A stretch of 64,000 bases of DNA, from positions 248,001 through 312,000 of the forward strand of contig QRFJ01000766.1 of assembly GCA_006176705.1 (NCBI GenBank), read 5' to 3'. The stretch's first letter is position 1, and each line of letters opens with the position of its first letter. Under the pieces are notes generated by a model. That model saw only the letters and a list, made by a program, of their open reading frames with translations. It made no database searches and was not told the origin of the DNA. This stretch comes from Cocos nucifera. Lineage: Eukaryota; Streptophyta; Magnoliopsida; Arecales; Arecaceae. Shown here in pieces: positions 32,864 to 45,585 of the stretch. Made by a program: the position numbers and the translations under genes.

Positions 32864-33789
32864 TTTTCTATAGAGAGTCAAAGATTTCTAGTTAGATATT
32901 GTAATTAAGACTTGACCAATTTATTTAAAAATTTTATTTTTAAACAAATTAGCTTTCCCACTATTTTCTTAGGATCCCTACACTCCCTCTGTAGAGATGC
33001 GAAAATCTCCATGATTAATGATTTCTAGTGGGTGGTGCGATCCCACCAACTGACTCATCACCTCACCTAACAGTTATTGGTGATGGGTTAGCCAATGGAT
33101 GAACAACTCTTGTTCAATGATTTTCTAATCATGGTGCACCCAAACTTGATCTCTAATTCATGAATCTCACCATGCCCAGAATATTGATCCACTCCTTAGT
33201 TAAGTCTGACCCACCATTTGCACGGATTGGATTTCTAGTTGAGTCTCTCACCGTATCCAAAATATTGAGCCCAATCCATCCTCCAGCCCATAGCATCCAA
33301 TGTCTAATAGACATGGTTGCATCTTTTCGGTGCAACTGAACCACTGTAACCAGTTGAGAACAATCAACCTCGAAAAGGACCCACATATCTACAATGGTGG
33401 AAGATCTTAGACTTAATCTTTTCTTAGAGAGATTTGATTTAGATCTCATTAAACTAGACTTACAATAGCCATAACAATTATGACTAACCTAGTGGCATGG
33501 GTTAGCTCAGATTGTTAACCACCTTAGATCATGACTGGGTCAACAAATATGGTCAGGTAAGTGAGATCAGTGGAAGGGATATGCTATTAACTCAATAAGA
33601 ATGCATTCGAGTCGAGTAACTCTCAATTAAAAATCAATCGATTGTATCTGTCAAACTTACCTTAGACACCAAATTGTTGAGCTAGAACCAATCATGTTAG
33701 CATACAATCTAGACTCTAACCACTTAGCCTAATTAGATCTTAGCTTGATCAATCACTCCCGTGACTCGATCTTGACCCAGACTTAATCC
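32864..33789 (-). other. E leader, truncated
   Basis: Matches the C leader from about 18725 to 19629 in inverted orientation (shared GAGACTCAA..ATCC and GACCCAGACTTAATCC blocks). It lacks the part that holds the nested stem-loop and the primer-binding site. At about 33789 it joins directly to mid-LTR sequence (GGATATGTCATGATCTC). Confidence 0.8.
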
Positions 33790-34798
33790 GGATATGTCAT
33801 GATCTCTATCATCGACATCATCGAAACTCCTTTCGATGGATCAAAACTCTTCTGATTCGAACTGCTAAAATGATTGATCATCTAAATCATTCTAATTGCT
33901 CCCAAAATCCACTAGTGACACCTAGCAGTATATGGTGGCAATCCATCAGAGCCGAATGCAAATCTCTTGGTGCAGCTACCTATGTGATTAAGTTCTTCTA
34001 TCTTGAGCTCCGATCAGATTAGGGTTTAGGTGAACTTGTCAAACCCTAGTCTCTATCATATGATGTAATCATTTGATTTAAGTCCAATGTGAAAACCTAA
34101 ATAGAAACTCTTTCTATTATTTCACTCTGCCATGGCCATGAACTTCTGGACTTGATTCTTATGATCATCATAGGGCTGCTCCTCTACTACCGAGGTAGAT
34201 AGATTCCATCTTGATGCAATCCAGTTCCTACAATGAACATGCTATAGCCAACATACACCTTAGGATTTCATATGGCTAGGAGACCAAGTTATGGTGTAGT
34301 CAAACTATAACACCCTCAAGGTGAACTACTGATGCACCTTAAATCAGAGAACCAAACACACCACTACAGCATTGAGTCAGTCATGATGAGAAGGTAGACT
34401 TCCTAATGACTACTCAAGGTGATCATGCTCAGTGCCCTCGTTCTCTAACGAGTACTTGTACTTTCACTTCGATGTCTCCACACCATAGACTCAAGACTCA
34501 TCTACTAAAGAGAAGCGATTATAAACCAACCTTCCAGATCAATCACTATCCTTGTGATGATCCTATGGTCGGAAGCAATTTATGAGTTAATAATGATTAT
34601 TCATGTCTTAAATTTTCAACTCTTGAAAATATGAATTATCATTTTTATTAACTCAAAGGATGTATCACAGACACTAAATACACATATGTGATAGAAAATA
34701 ATCCATTTTACTGATTTTAGTCAAAATTATAATTTTGCCCCTAGAAGTGTATTACAAGTGTCAGCCAATTCTGACTTCTAGGCCATATATATCTAACA
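33790..34798 (-). repeat. E 5' LTR, outer 1 kb only
   Basis: From GATATGTCATGATCTC to ATATATCTAACA, equivalent to roughly the first 1 kb of a C-type LTR. The TATA box, hairpins and W-boxes are gone, so this end cannot drive transcription of E. Confidence 0.85.
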
Positions 34799-36251
34799 CA
34801 TGCACCCCTTATCCATCTACTTTTTTGTAGGTGGACTGATCCAAGAACTCTCTCCTATGATGGCTTGACACATGGGCAGATGTCTAAGTGTCAAAGGTCA
34901 ACGTTTGACCAAATATCCAAAATAGGATTTAGCAGGTGATGGAAAATGGTAGGTGTTGTCTCAAATTTATCTCATAAATTAAGACAACCCTTTTCTAACT
35001 TAGACAAGCTCTAGTCAGACCAAGTAAAGGTACCTGAGTGAGCCCAGACATATTTGGCTCAGTCGAGACAAACTTTAATGATAATTAAAGGAGAACATTA
35101 GGCTCAATCATGTGCTAGCATGATTTTCTTGAACCTAATTGAATCTAATTCAAATCAATTGAATTGGGTTAGTTCAATTGATGAAATCCAGATCAAAATT
35201 CTTATTTGTGTGATCCAGTTAGGTTCAGTTCTGTATGATAATGAGATATGTCGTGATCTCTATCATCGACATTATCAAAACACCTTCCAATGGATCAGAA
35301 CTTTTCTGATTCAGACAACTAGTATGATTGATCATCTAAATCATTCTAATTGCTCTCAAAATCCATTAGTGACACCTAGCAGCATATGGTGGCAATTCAT
35401 CAGAATTAAAAATGAACCTCTCAGTGCAATTACCTGTATGATTAAGTTCTTCTATCTTGAGCCCTGACTGGATTGGGGTTAAGGTAATCTCATCAAACCC
35501 TAATATCCATCAAATGATTAATCATTCGATTCAAGTCCAATGTGAAAATCTTAATAGAAACTCTTTCTATTATTTCACTCTGCCATGGTCGTGGACTTAT
35601 GGACTTGATTTTCATGATCATCATAGGGCTACTCCTCATCTATCGAGGTAGATAGATTTTCTATTGGTGCAATCCAATTCCTACAATGAACATGCTATAG
35701 CCAACATACACCTCAGGGTTCTGAATGGCTAGGAGACCGAGTCATTGTGTAGTCAAACTATAACACCCTCAAGGTGAACTGTCGATGCACCTTAGGTCAA
35801 AGAACCAGACACACAACTACAGCTTTGCGCCAGTCATCGATGAGAAGGTAGACTTCCTAATGACTACTCGAGGTGGTCACGCTCAGTGCCCTCATTCTCT
35901 AACGAGTACCTATACTCTCGCTCTGATGTCTCTACACCATAGACTCAAGACACATCTACTATAAAGAAGTGATTATATACCAACCTTCTAGATTAATCAC
36001 CATCCTCATGATGATCCTATGGTCAGGAGCATTTTATGAGTTAATAATGAAAATTCATGTCTTAAATTTTCAACTCTTAAGAATAAGAACTATCACTGCC
36101 ATTAACTCAAGGGATGTATCACAGACACTAAATACACATTATAATAGAAAATAATCTATTTTATTATTTATAGTCAAAATTATAATTTTGCTCTTAGAAG
36201 TGTATAACAAGTGTTAGCCAATTCTGGCTTCTAGGGAACACATATCTAATA
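34799..36251 (-). repeat. J: partial B-type copia LTR
   Basis: Starts abruptly at CATGCACCCCTTATCC, which parallels mid-LTR sequence at about 27420, and runs to the LTR terminus TATCTAATA (TAACA with one change) at 36251. It includes a few W-box cores (about 34880-34915). E lies where the other half should be. J is either the target of E or the product of recombination with E. Confidence 0.75.
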
Positions 36252-36644
36252 GTAATAAAATTGGATATAAATTTATTGAATGCAGAATCTTTAATTCAAG
36301 CAAATCAAAAGTAAAACAAGTTTGGATTTCATAAAGAACCATTTATGCTAACCCAAAAGACCCAAGTTAGCTTGGATACCTAAGTTCACTTGATTGCTTA
36401 TGTAGGTATGCTTGGCATCCGTAAGAGCTAAAAGAAGGTGGTACCTTGATAGCAGATACTCTAGGCACATGATGGAAGATAAATCATAATTTATCTCTCT
36501 TGAAGCTAAAGATAAAAGTGTTATAATATTTGAAAATAATCATAAAGAAAGAATCATTGATCTTGGTAATATATTGATAACACCCTCTACTAGCATAGAA
36601 AATATTTTGTATATTGAAGGACTAATGCATAACTTACTTAGTAT
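36252..36644 (+). pseudogene. Fragment of a SIRE/Maximus-like copia (protease region)
   Basis: On the + strand the frames give RAKRRWYLDSRYSRHM (protease active site, DSG changed to DSR), then FISLEAKDK, KERIIDLGNI, TPSTSIENILYIEGL and HNLLSI. This pattern is the gag-protease junction of SIRE/Maximus copia elements (lineage by recall). Upstream codons are broken by stops. The fragment is cut on the right by LTR K within HNLLSI. It is unrelated to the C and D families nearby. Confidence 0.75.
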
Positions 36645-38271
36645 TGAAGGAAAAATGGATTTTCCTATCGTAGGATGCAACTGATCGGATCAGATTTATA
36701 GCAGAATAATTTTTAAAATTTTTTTATGATTTGATTAGATCTGAGAGTTCTTAGATCTGATTAGATCGATCTAAAATTAGAAGTAAAATAAAAATAAAAA
36801 TAGTGATAACAATTATCATCTGATTAGATAAACTATTTATCCGTTGTGATGATCTAACGACTGATCTGAGATTCTAATTGGGCCGCACACATGCCCGGCC
36901 TCTACTGATATCCACTCAAATCAGATCTAGAAGTCTCCTCCTTCTGAATCTAATCTTCAAAGATCAGATCTGATGTCTTCCCATAGAACCTTCAAAATAA
37001 ACTTCGAAGGCTATACGTTCGTCTCATGAACACCATCGTCTCTCACTGATCTTCGCGCCAACGGAACTTGATCTTTGCTCGCAGGTTTTGCCCAACTCTT
37101 AGGCATGGAGAAGAGAAAGAGGATCAGATAAGAAAGGTGTAGAGATAAATATTTTGGCAAGGCTTCACCATAAAAAAATCACAATGCACAACAGCTTGCA
37201 TAGGGCCCTATTTATAGACCTAGTCAAGAGTCTCTTCACATATAACTTTGAACAGATCAAAGTTTAACATGCAGAAGGACTCCTTCATGATCTCCACACC
37301 CCACACCATATTTTTTCTATATTTTGTCACCCAAAACTCATAAATATGGCATGGAATAAAGGATAAGGTGAGTAGATGGCACAAACTCTTATCTCCCTAG
37401 ATATTTGAATCAAATTCAAATGCTTTGACCAATCAAATCAAATTTGAATGGGCGCCTTCTCTTATCCATCATATGCCACGCCATAAAGGGGCTTGCGCTC
37501 ATAAACTCCACATAAATCTCATATGGACATGCGCTCTCAGATAAATTCTAGGAGGCACATGCCATATCGCTTCTTTCCTACATACTGGGTCAACATTTGA
37601 CCCTTATCCTATTTCCATCTTATGGAATTAAGACAAAACCTTTTCAAGTCCCATCCAATAGATTTATGTCAAGTCCTAATCAAGTTAGAATAAGCTTTGA
37701 TCAGATCAAGACTTGGTCCAGTTAGATCAAAAAAAATCCATCTAGAATTTTCGTGAGAGGCTTGTCCAAATTTCATCTCATGATTTTAGGACAAGCCCTA
37801 ATATGGCAAAGACAATCCTTATCTTGTTTCCATCTTATGGGATTTAGGACAAGTCTTAATTAGGCTAGGACAAGATCCAATCAAATCAAGATAAATCCCT
37901 GTAGAGTTCCTGGATAAGCCTTGTCCAAATAGTTTCACAAATTAGCAGGTCTTGTCCTATTTCCATCCGATGAATTAGGACAAGCCTAGATCAAGTTAGG
38001 ACAAGACTTTTCTAATCTGAACAAGTTTCAGTCTGACTAGGACAAACCCATACAAGACTTCTGAGTGAGCCAAATCCAATTTGGCTCAGTCAAGATGATC
38101 CAGAAAGACTACAAAAGGAGAGTGTTAGGCTCAATCGTGTGCTAGCATGATTTTCTTAAATCTAATTGGATCTAATCCAAATCAATCGAACTAGATTAGC
38201 TTAATTGATGACATCCAAATCCAAACCCTTATTTATGTGATCCAGTTAGGTTCAATTCTATATGGTAATGA
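36645..38271 (-). repeat. K: partial LTR of a diverged copia relative
   Basis: Begins TGAAGGAAAAATGG and follows the family-C LTR plan on the minus strand (a TATTTATAGACC block near 37210 as reversed TATA, then a CAGTCTGACTAGGACA block near 38030 and GTGCTAGCATGATTTTC) but with different intervening sequence, including repeated GGACAAG motifs between 37620 and 37990. It stops at GGTAATGA where L inserts; the rest is not found beyond L. No gene present. Confidence 0.7.
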
Positions 38272-40566
38272 TGAAGGAAAATCTTGATTTCCCGAACCAG
38301 GTTCGTTCAGATCTGATCAGATCAAGAGATATATTTCAAAATTTTTTTTCTTTGATCAAAATCAGATCTAAGATGTTTCAGATCTGATTCTTATTATTTT
38401 AATAAATAAAATAAAATAAGAATAAATTAAATCAAATTTAATTTATCTGATTTGGGTAATCCAATTATCCGTTGATGATCCTGTATGCAGCGAAAGATTC
38501 TGGATCTAGCCATGCAAGCGCCTGACCTCTACCGGTATCCACTCGGGCTGGATCTGGAGATCCTCTTCTTCTCTATCATGCCTCTAAAAATTAGATCTGG
38601 ATCTCATCTGAAGGATCTTCAAAACTCCTTTTGAAGATCAACAGTCGTCCTTTGTAGCAGTGCAGCCTTCTAGCTTTCAGTCGCCTTTCTTTGATCTGAA
38701 TCGCACCAACCAAAAGTCCAAAACTCCTTTTGGACGTGGAGAGGAAGGGAGAAGGTGGTTTGGCATGGAGGAAGAGGGGAGAGGCAGCCTTGGGGCATGG
38801 GAAATTATGATTCCTTTCAATCACTTCCAATTACAATCTGGGTTGGGCGCAGGGTCTTATTTATAGACTGTCTGTGATCCAACTTCTCTTCTTCCCAACC
38901 AATCACAACTCTTTGTGAAATCAGATCTAAATCTGATTGGTGGGAATAGAGTCCCCTGGATTCCTCCTTAGAGGGCGCCTAAGACCAGTCAAAGTTGGTT
39001 CTTAGGAGAACTCTAATTGGAATCCAAAAAGGAGATGGAGTCCTTGTCCAACAAGGACTCCTAGGCGCCTCCAACTTGGGCACACGCCTAGGGTGGCGTG
39101 CGCCCTCCTCCTTGCCAGGTTCTGGTAGGGGGACAAGCCCCCACCAGCTCTCCAATAGGTGCATGACATGTGGTCAAAAGTCAAAGTATCAATGGTCAAC
39201 ATTTGACCAGTCAAAGGTCAGACTTTTGACCAAAGTCAAAGAACAAGAAATGGCAGGTGACCAAAAATGGCAGGTAATGTCTTACAAAATAAGACAACCT
39301 TTTCTGACTTGGACAACCTCCAGTCAGACCATAGTGAAGGCCTCTGATTGAGCACAAACTCCTTTGGCTCAGTCAGGACAACTTATTTATGATAGTAAAA
39401 GAAGAACGTTAGGTTCAATCGAGTGCTAGCACGATTTTCCTTGAACCTAATTGAATCTCATTCAGATCAATTGAACTGGATCAGTTCAATTGATGATCAC
39501 CAGATTCAAACCCTTGTTTGTGTGACCCAGTTAGGTTCAGTTCTGTATGGTAATGGGATATGTCATGATCTCTATCATCGACATCATCGAAACTCCTTTC
39601 GATGGATCAGAACTCTTCTGATTCGAACAGCTAGAATGATCGATCATCTAAATCATTCTAATTGCTCCCAAAATCCACCAGTGACACCTAGCAGTATATG
39701 GTGGCAACCCATCAGAGCTGAATGCGAACCTCTTGGTGCAGCTACCTGTGTGATTAAGTTCTTCTATCTTGAGCCCCGATCAGATTAGGGTTAAGGTGAA
39801 CTCGTCAAACCCTAGTCTTCTGTCATATGATGTAATCATTCGATTCAAGTCCGATGTGAAAATCTAAATAGAAACTCTTTCTATTATTTCACTCTGCCAT
39901 GGCCATGGGCTTCTGGACTTGATTCTCATGATCATCATAGGGCTGCTCCTCTACCACCGAGGTAGATAGATTCCATCTTGATGCAATCCAGTTCCTACAA
40001 TGAACATGCTATAGCCAACATACACCTCAGGGTTCCATATGGCTAGGAGATCGAGTAATGGTGTAGTCAAACTATAACACCCTCAAGGTGAACTGCCGAT
40101 GCACCTCAGGTCAAAGAACCAGACACACTACTGCAGCATCGAGTCAGTCATTGACGAGAAGGTAGACTTCCTAATGACTACTCGAGGTGGTCACGCTCAG
40201 TGCCCTCGTTCTCTAACGAGTACCTGTACTCTCGCTCCGGTGTCTCCACGTCGTAGACTCAAGACTCATCTACTAAAGAGAAGCGATTGTACACCAACCT
40301 TCCGGATCAATCACCATCCTCGTGATGATCCTATGGTGGGAGCATTTTATGAGTTAATAATGATTATTCATGTCTTAAATTTTCAACTCTTGAAAATATG
40401 AATTATCATTACCATTAACTCAAAGGATGTATCACAGACACTAAATACACATATGTGATAGAAAATAATCCCATTTTATTGATTATAGTCAAAATTATAA
40501 TTTTGCCCCTAGAAGTGTATTACAAGTGTCAGCCAATTCTGGCTTCTAGGGCACATATATCTAACA
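38272..40566 (-). repeat. L 3' LTR
   Basis: 2,295 bp, TGAAGG to CTAACA on the + strand. Reversed TATA box TATTTATA at 38858-38865, U3 hairpin GGAGTCCTTGT/ACAAGGACTCC at 39047-39071, W-box cluster at about 39170-39245. Very similar to 43302-45584. Confidence 0.93.
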
Positions 40567-42145
40567 ATCTCCCACTTGTCCTAAAGCCAATTGGCTACAA
40601 GTCTAAGTCCCATCTTCTCAAGGTGGGCTTCGATCTTCTGCTTGGCCCAACGGCTTTGTAAGTGGGTCTGCCACATTATCTGTGGAGTTGACTCTCTTGA
40701 CCTCGACGTAACCCTTCTCGAGGTAATCGCGGATGAGGTGGTATCGCCGCTCAATGTGCTTGGATTTTTGGTGAGACCTCGGCTCCTTAGCAAGGGCTAT
40801 GGCGCCATTATTGTCGCAGTATAGAGGAATGGCATCTGATGGCATTACTCCGAATTTCTGCAGCAAACTTCTTGTACCAGAATGCTTCCTTCGCAGCCTC
40901 TGATGCAGCGATATATTCTGCTTCCATGGTGGAATCTGCTATCACCGTTTGCTTGGAACTCTTCCAGCTGACAGCACCACCATTGCACACAAACAGACTC
41001 CCAGATGTCGACTTTCGATCATCTATATCGGACATGAAATCCGAGTCTGTGTATCCCTGGACTTGGAGTTCTCCATTACCAAAGACCAACATCATATCCT
41101 TAGTTCTTCTCAAGTACTTAAGGATACATTTCACAGAAGTCCAGTGTTCTTCACCTGGATTTGACTGATATCTGCTTGTGACACTCACAGCATGGGCTAT
41201 ATCAGGTCGTGTACATAGCATGGCATACATGAGGCTCCCTATTGCAGAAGCATAAGGGATCTTGCTCATGCATTCTATTTCCTCAGGTGTGCTAGGGCAC
41301 ATCTTCTTGGAAAGATGAATACCATGTCTGAAGGGTATTAATCCCCTCTTAGAGTTTTCCATACTAAACCTCTTTAGTACTTTCTCTATGTACATCTTCT
41401 GTGAAAGTCCTAGCATCCTATTCGGTCTATCCCTATAGACCTTAATTCCTAGAATAAAGGATGCTTCACCTAGGTCTTTCATGGAGAATTCCTTGGACAA
41501 CCATATTTTGACTGTTGTCAACATGGGAATATCATTCCCAATAAGGAGGATGTCATCCACGTACAATACGAGGAAGACAACAGCGCTCCCACTGACCTTT
41601 TTGAAAACACACGGTTCCTCTTCATTTTTGATGAAACCAAACTTTTTGATCACATCATTGAAACGAGTGTTCCAGCTCCGAGATGCTTGCTTAAGTCCAT
41701 ATATGGACCTTTGCAGCTTGCAAACCTTGTGATCAGTATCACTGGATGTGAAACCTAGCGGCTGTTCCATATAGATATCTTCCTCAAGATATCCATTTAA
41801 GAATGTCGTTTTCACGTCCATTTGCCATATTTCATAATCGAAATACACTACAACGGCAGCAATGTGCGGATGGATTTTAGCATAGCCACTGGGGAAAAAG
41901 TATCCTGATAGTCAATGCCTTCGCGTTGACTATAACCTTTTGCCACTAGTCTAGCCTTGAATGTCTCCACATTTCCATCTGCACCAATCTTTCTCTTGAA
42001 GATCCATTTACATCCAATAGGTACTATACCTTCTGGTGGATCTACCAAGGTCCAGACTTGGTTTGAGTGCATCGAGTCAATTTCTGACTGCATTGCCTTT
42101 AGCCATTTCTCAGAGTCGATATCTGATATCGCCTCATTGTAGGTT
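40567..42145 (-). pseudogene. L reverse transcriptase and RNase H
   Basis: A 346-codon open frame (41848-40808) covers MDVKTTFLNG, YGLKQASRSW, YVDDILLIGND, RPDIAHAV, GYTDSDF and MEAEYIAASEA. It then runs out of frame at the +1 base shared with E. The rest of RNase H (CDNNGAIALAKEPRSH to the C-terminus) is open in the next frame to about 40618. The N-terminal RT part (42093-41848) is in another frame. The upstream end joins leader sequence at about 42146 (GTTTT/GCCATTAACTCG). RT-competent residues are present, but no start or complete frame. Confidence 0.88.
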
Positions 42146-43286
42146 TTGCCATTAACTCGTACAAGAATGCATTCAGATCAAGTAGCTTTCAATTAAAAAT
42201 CAGTCGGTCGTATATGCCAAACTTACCTTAGACACCAAATTGTTGAGCCAGAACCAATTGGGTTAGCCTACAATCCAGACTCTAACCTTTGAGCCTAATT
42301 AGGTCTTGCTTGATCGTGACTCGATCTTGACCCAGACTTAATCCTATTAGGCTGATCAATTTAAGCATTGTTGATCCCATCTAACCAACTCTTGATTCGG
42401 TTTGATCAACCGCTTAGACCTAATTGAGCTACCCAAGCCCGAACCCAGTATTATGAATATGTCTTAGATCTGAAATTCTCAATTTTAGATCTAATTGATA
42501 TTCCATAATCTTAATTTTTAATTAAGTAGGGTTCATAAACAAAATATGCATAATAAATCCTAGGGTTTCAGGATCTAGGATTTTGCAGAAAGTAAGTTTT
42601 GGATTTCTGATTAAGGACGAACATGCAGCACCCCTACACATCATAAGAACACCCCATCGAATGGAAAGAGAGGGCCTTTAAACCCTTCTTCATTCTTATG
42701 ACCGGACGGCCAAGAGGAACGCCTTAATCAGGAACATGCAATACTACAAAACAGTTTTAGATCTATATCATATATCTCATATATAAATTAGATCTAATCA
42801 TGGCATATTTTGCATACATCTCATGTATCGAATCATGCATATTTTCAGATCTAAATTATCTCATAATAATCTAAAAAATTAGATTTAAATTGATCTAATC
42901 AAAATAAATTCTAATCTAGACAATTATGTAGAACTATTCTACAACTAGTCTAGACATGCATCAATCATATCTCATATGATATTTAAAATTAAATAATTTT
43001 ATTTACTATTTTTTAGATGTTATTATAACCATTATAATATCAAAAAATAGTAAATAAATAGATCTAAAATATGATTTAATCAGATTAAATCAAAAATATG
43101 CAAGACTATTCTATAGAACTATTCTATTTTAGAACTAGTCATGCATATTTCCTAATCTTAGATCCAAATCATTTAATTTTAATTTTTTCTAATTTCAGAT
43201 CTGATCACATCTCATGTGACATCTAAAATCATTTATTTTCTAATTAAAATAAATTTAAAATTAGATCTAAACACGTTTAGAACCTT
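42146..43286 (-). other. L leader
   Basis: Collinear with the C leader (17770 to about 18912), inverted. The nested stem-loop element is kept at about 42604-42736 (CTGATTAAGG / CCTTAATC.GG arms, CCATCGAATGG hairpin). No open frame. Confidence 0.85.
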
Positions 43287-43299
43287 GGCTCTGATACCA
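43287..43299 (-). other. L primer-binding site
   Basis: GGCTCTGATACCA on the + strand, the reverse complement of TGGTATCAGAGCC, two bases inside the 5' LTR end. It matches initiator Met tRNA. Confidence 0.92.
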
Positions 43300-43301
43300 A
43301 T

Positions 43302-45584
43302 TGAAGGAAAATTCTGATCTTCCGGACCAGGTTCGTTCAGATCTGATCAGATCAAGAGATATATTTCAAAAAAAATTTTCTTTGATCTAAATTAGATCTA
43401 AGATATTTTAGATCTGATTCTTATTATTTTAATAAATAAAATAAAATAAGGATAAATTAAATCAAATTTAATTTACCTAATTTGGGTAATCCAATTACCC
43501 ATTGATGATCCTGTATGCAGCGGAAGGTTCTGGATCTAGCCACGCAAGCGCCTGGCCTCTACCGATATCCACTTGAGGCTGGATCTAGAGATCCTCTTCT
43601 TCTCTATCACATCTCCAAAAATTAGATCTGGATCTGATCTGGAGGATCTTCAAAACTCCTTTTGAAGATCAGCAGTCGTCCTTTGCAGCAGCGCAGCCTT
43701 CTAGCTTTCAGTCGCCTTTCTTTGATCTGGATCGCACCAACCAAAAGTCCAAAACTCCTTTTGGACGTGGAGAGGAAGGGAAGAAGGTGGTTTGGCATGG
43801 AGGAAGAGGGGAGAGGCAGCCTTGGGGCATGGGAATTGTGATTCCTTTCAATCACTTCCAATCACAATCTGGGTTGGGCGCAGGGTCTTATTTATAGACT
43901 GTCTGTGATCCAACTTCTCTTCTTCCCAACCAATCACAACTCTTTGTGAAATCAGATCTAAATCTGATTGGTGGGAATAGAGTCCCCTGGATTCCTCCTT
44001 AGAGGGTGCCTAAGACCAGTCAAAGTTGGTTCTTAGGAGAACTCTAATTGGAATCCAAAAAGGAGATGGAGTCCCTGTCCAACAGGGACTCCTAGGCGCC
44101 TCCAACTTGGGCACACGCCAAGGGTGGCGTGCGCCCTCCTCCTTGCCAGGTTCTGGTAGGGGGACAAGCCCCCACCAGCTCTCCAATAGGTGCATGACAT
44201 GTGGTCAAAAGTCAAAGTGTCAATGGTCAACATTTGACCAGTCAAAGGTAGACTTTTGACCAAAGTCAAAGAACAAGAAATGGCAGGTGACCAAAAATGG
44301 CAGGTAATGTCTTACAAAATAAGACAACCTTTTCTGACTTGGACAACCTCCAGTCAGACCATATGAAGGCCTCTGATTGAGCACAAACTCCTTTGGCTCA
44401 GTCAGGACAACTTATTTATGATAGTAAAAGAAGAACGTTAGGTTCAATCGAGTGCTAGCACGATTTTCCTTGAACCTAATTGAATCTCATTCAGATCAAT
44501 TGAACTGGATCAGTTCAATTGATGATCACCAGATTCAAACCCTTGTTTGTGTGACCCAGTTAGGTTCAGTTCTGTATGGTAATGGGATATGTCATGATCT
44601 CTATCATCGACATCATCGAAACTCCTTTCGATGGATCAGAACTCTTCTGATTCGAACAGCTAGAATGATCGATCATCTAAATCATTCTAATTGCTCCCAA
44701 AATCCACCAGTGACACCTAGCAGTATATGGTGGCAACCCATCAGAGCTGAATGCGAACCTCTTGGTGCAGCTACCTGTGTGATTAAGTTCTTCTATCTTG
44801 AGCCCCGATCAGATTAGGGTTAAGGTGAAACTCGTCAAACCCTAGTCTTCTGTCATATGATGTAATCATTCGATTCGAGTCCGATGTGAAAATCTAAATA
44901 GAAACTCTTTCTATTATTTCACTCTGCCATGGCCATGGGCTTCTGGACTTGATTCTCATGATTATCATAGGGCTGCTCCTCTACCACCGAGGTAGATAGA
45001 TTCCATCTTGATGCAATCCAGTTCCTACAATGAACATGCTATAGCCAACATACACCTCAGGGTTCCATATGGCTAGGAGATCCGAGTAATGGTGTAGTCA
45101 AACTATAACACCCTCAAGGTGAACTGCCGATGCATCCTCAGGTCAAAGAACCAGACACACTACTGCAGCATCGAGTCAGTCATTGACGAGAAGGTAGACT
45201 CCCTAATGACTACTCGAGGTGGTCACGCTCAGTGCCCTCGTTCTCTAACGAGTACCTGTACTCTCGCTCCGGTGTCTCCACACCGTAGACTCAAGACTCA
45301 TCTACTAAAGAGAAGCGATTGTACACCAACCTTCTGGATCAATCACCATCCTCGTGATGATCCTATGGTGGGAGCATTTTATGAGTTAATAATGATTATT
45401 CATGTCTTAAATTTTCAACTCTTGAAAATATGAATTATCATTACCATTAACTCAAAGGATGTATCACAGACACTAAATACACATATGTGATAGAAAATAA
45501 CCCATTTTATTGATATTAGTCAAAATTATAATTTTGCCCCTAGAAGTGTATTACAAGTGTCAGCCAATTCTGGCTTCTAGGCCC
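43302..45584 (-). repeat. L 5' LTR, lacking its outer 16 bp
   Basis: Reversed TATA box at 43889-43896, hairpin GGAGTCCCTGT/ACAGGGACTCC at 44068-44092, W-box cluster at about 44200-44275. The LTR stops at GGCTTCTAGGCCCC instead of running to CTAACA. At that point sequence of M begins. Confidence 0.92.
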
Positions 45585-45585
45585 C

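Larger units (their letters stand above)
26593..34798 (-). mobile_element. Copia element E with one complete and one truncated LTR
   Basis: A minus-strand copy of the C family. 3' LTR 26593-28876, polypurine tract 28877-28890, RT/RNase H, integrase, protease and gag in reverse order up to 32863, part of the leader to about 33789, then only the outer 1.0 kb of the 5' LTR (33790-34798). A deletion has removed the inner LTR half, the primer-binding site and the early leader. Flanks differ (ggttt left, catgc right), so the ends were rearranged. Confidence 0.88.
38272..45584 (-). mobile_element. Copia element L, internally deleted
   Basis: Two near-identical full-length LTRs (38272-40566 and 43302-45584), a primer-binding site (43287-43299) and a polypurine tract (40567-40580) enclose only 2.7 kb: leader, then the RT and RNase H part of pol. 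Relative to C about 3.1 kb is missing (equivalent to 18913-22016), removing gag, protease and integrase. The outermost 16 bp of the 5' LTR are missing at 45584, where it abuts fragment M. Left flank is LTR K. Confidence 0.9.

Noticed and set aside
37620..37990. Repeated GGACAAG/AGGACAAG motifs as a regulatory array or satellite
   Set aside because: Spacing is irregular and the motifs are embedded in LTR K sequence; related single copies occur in other LTRs.
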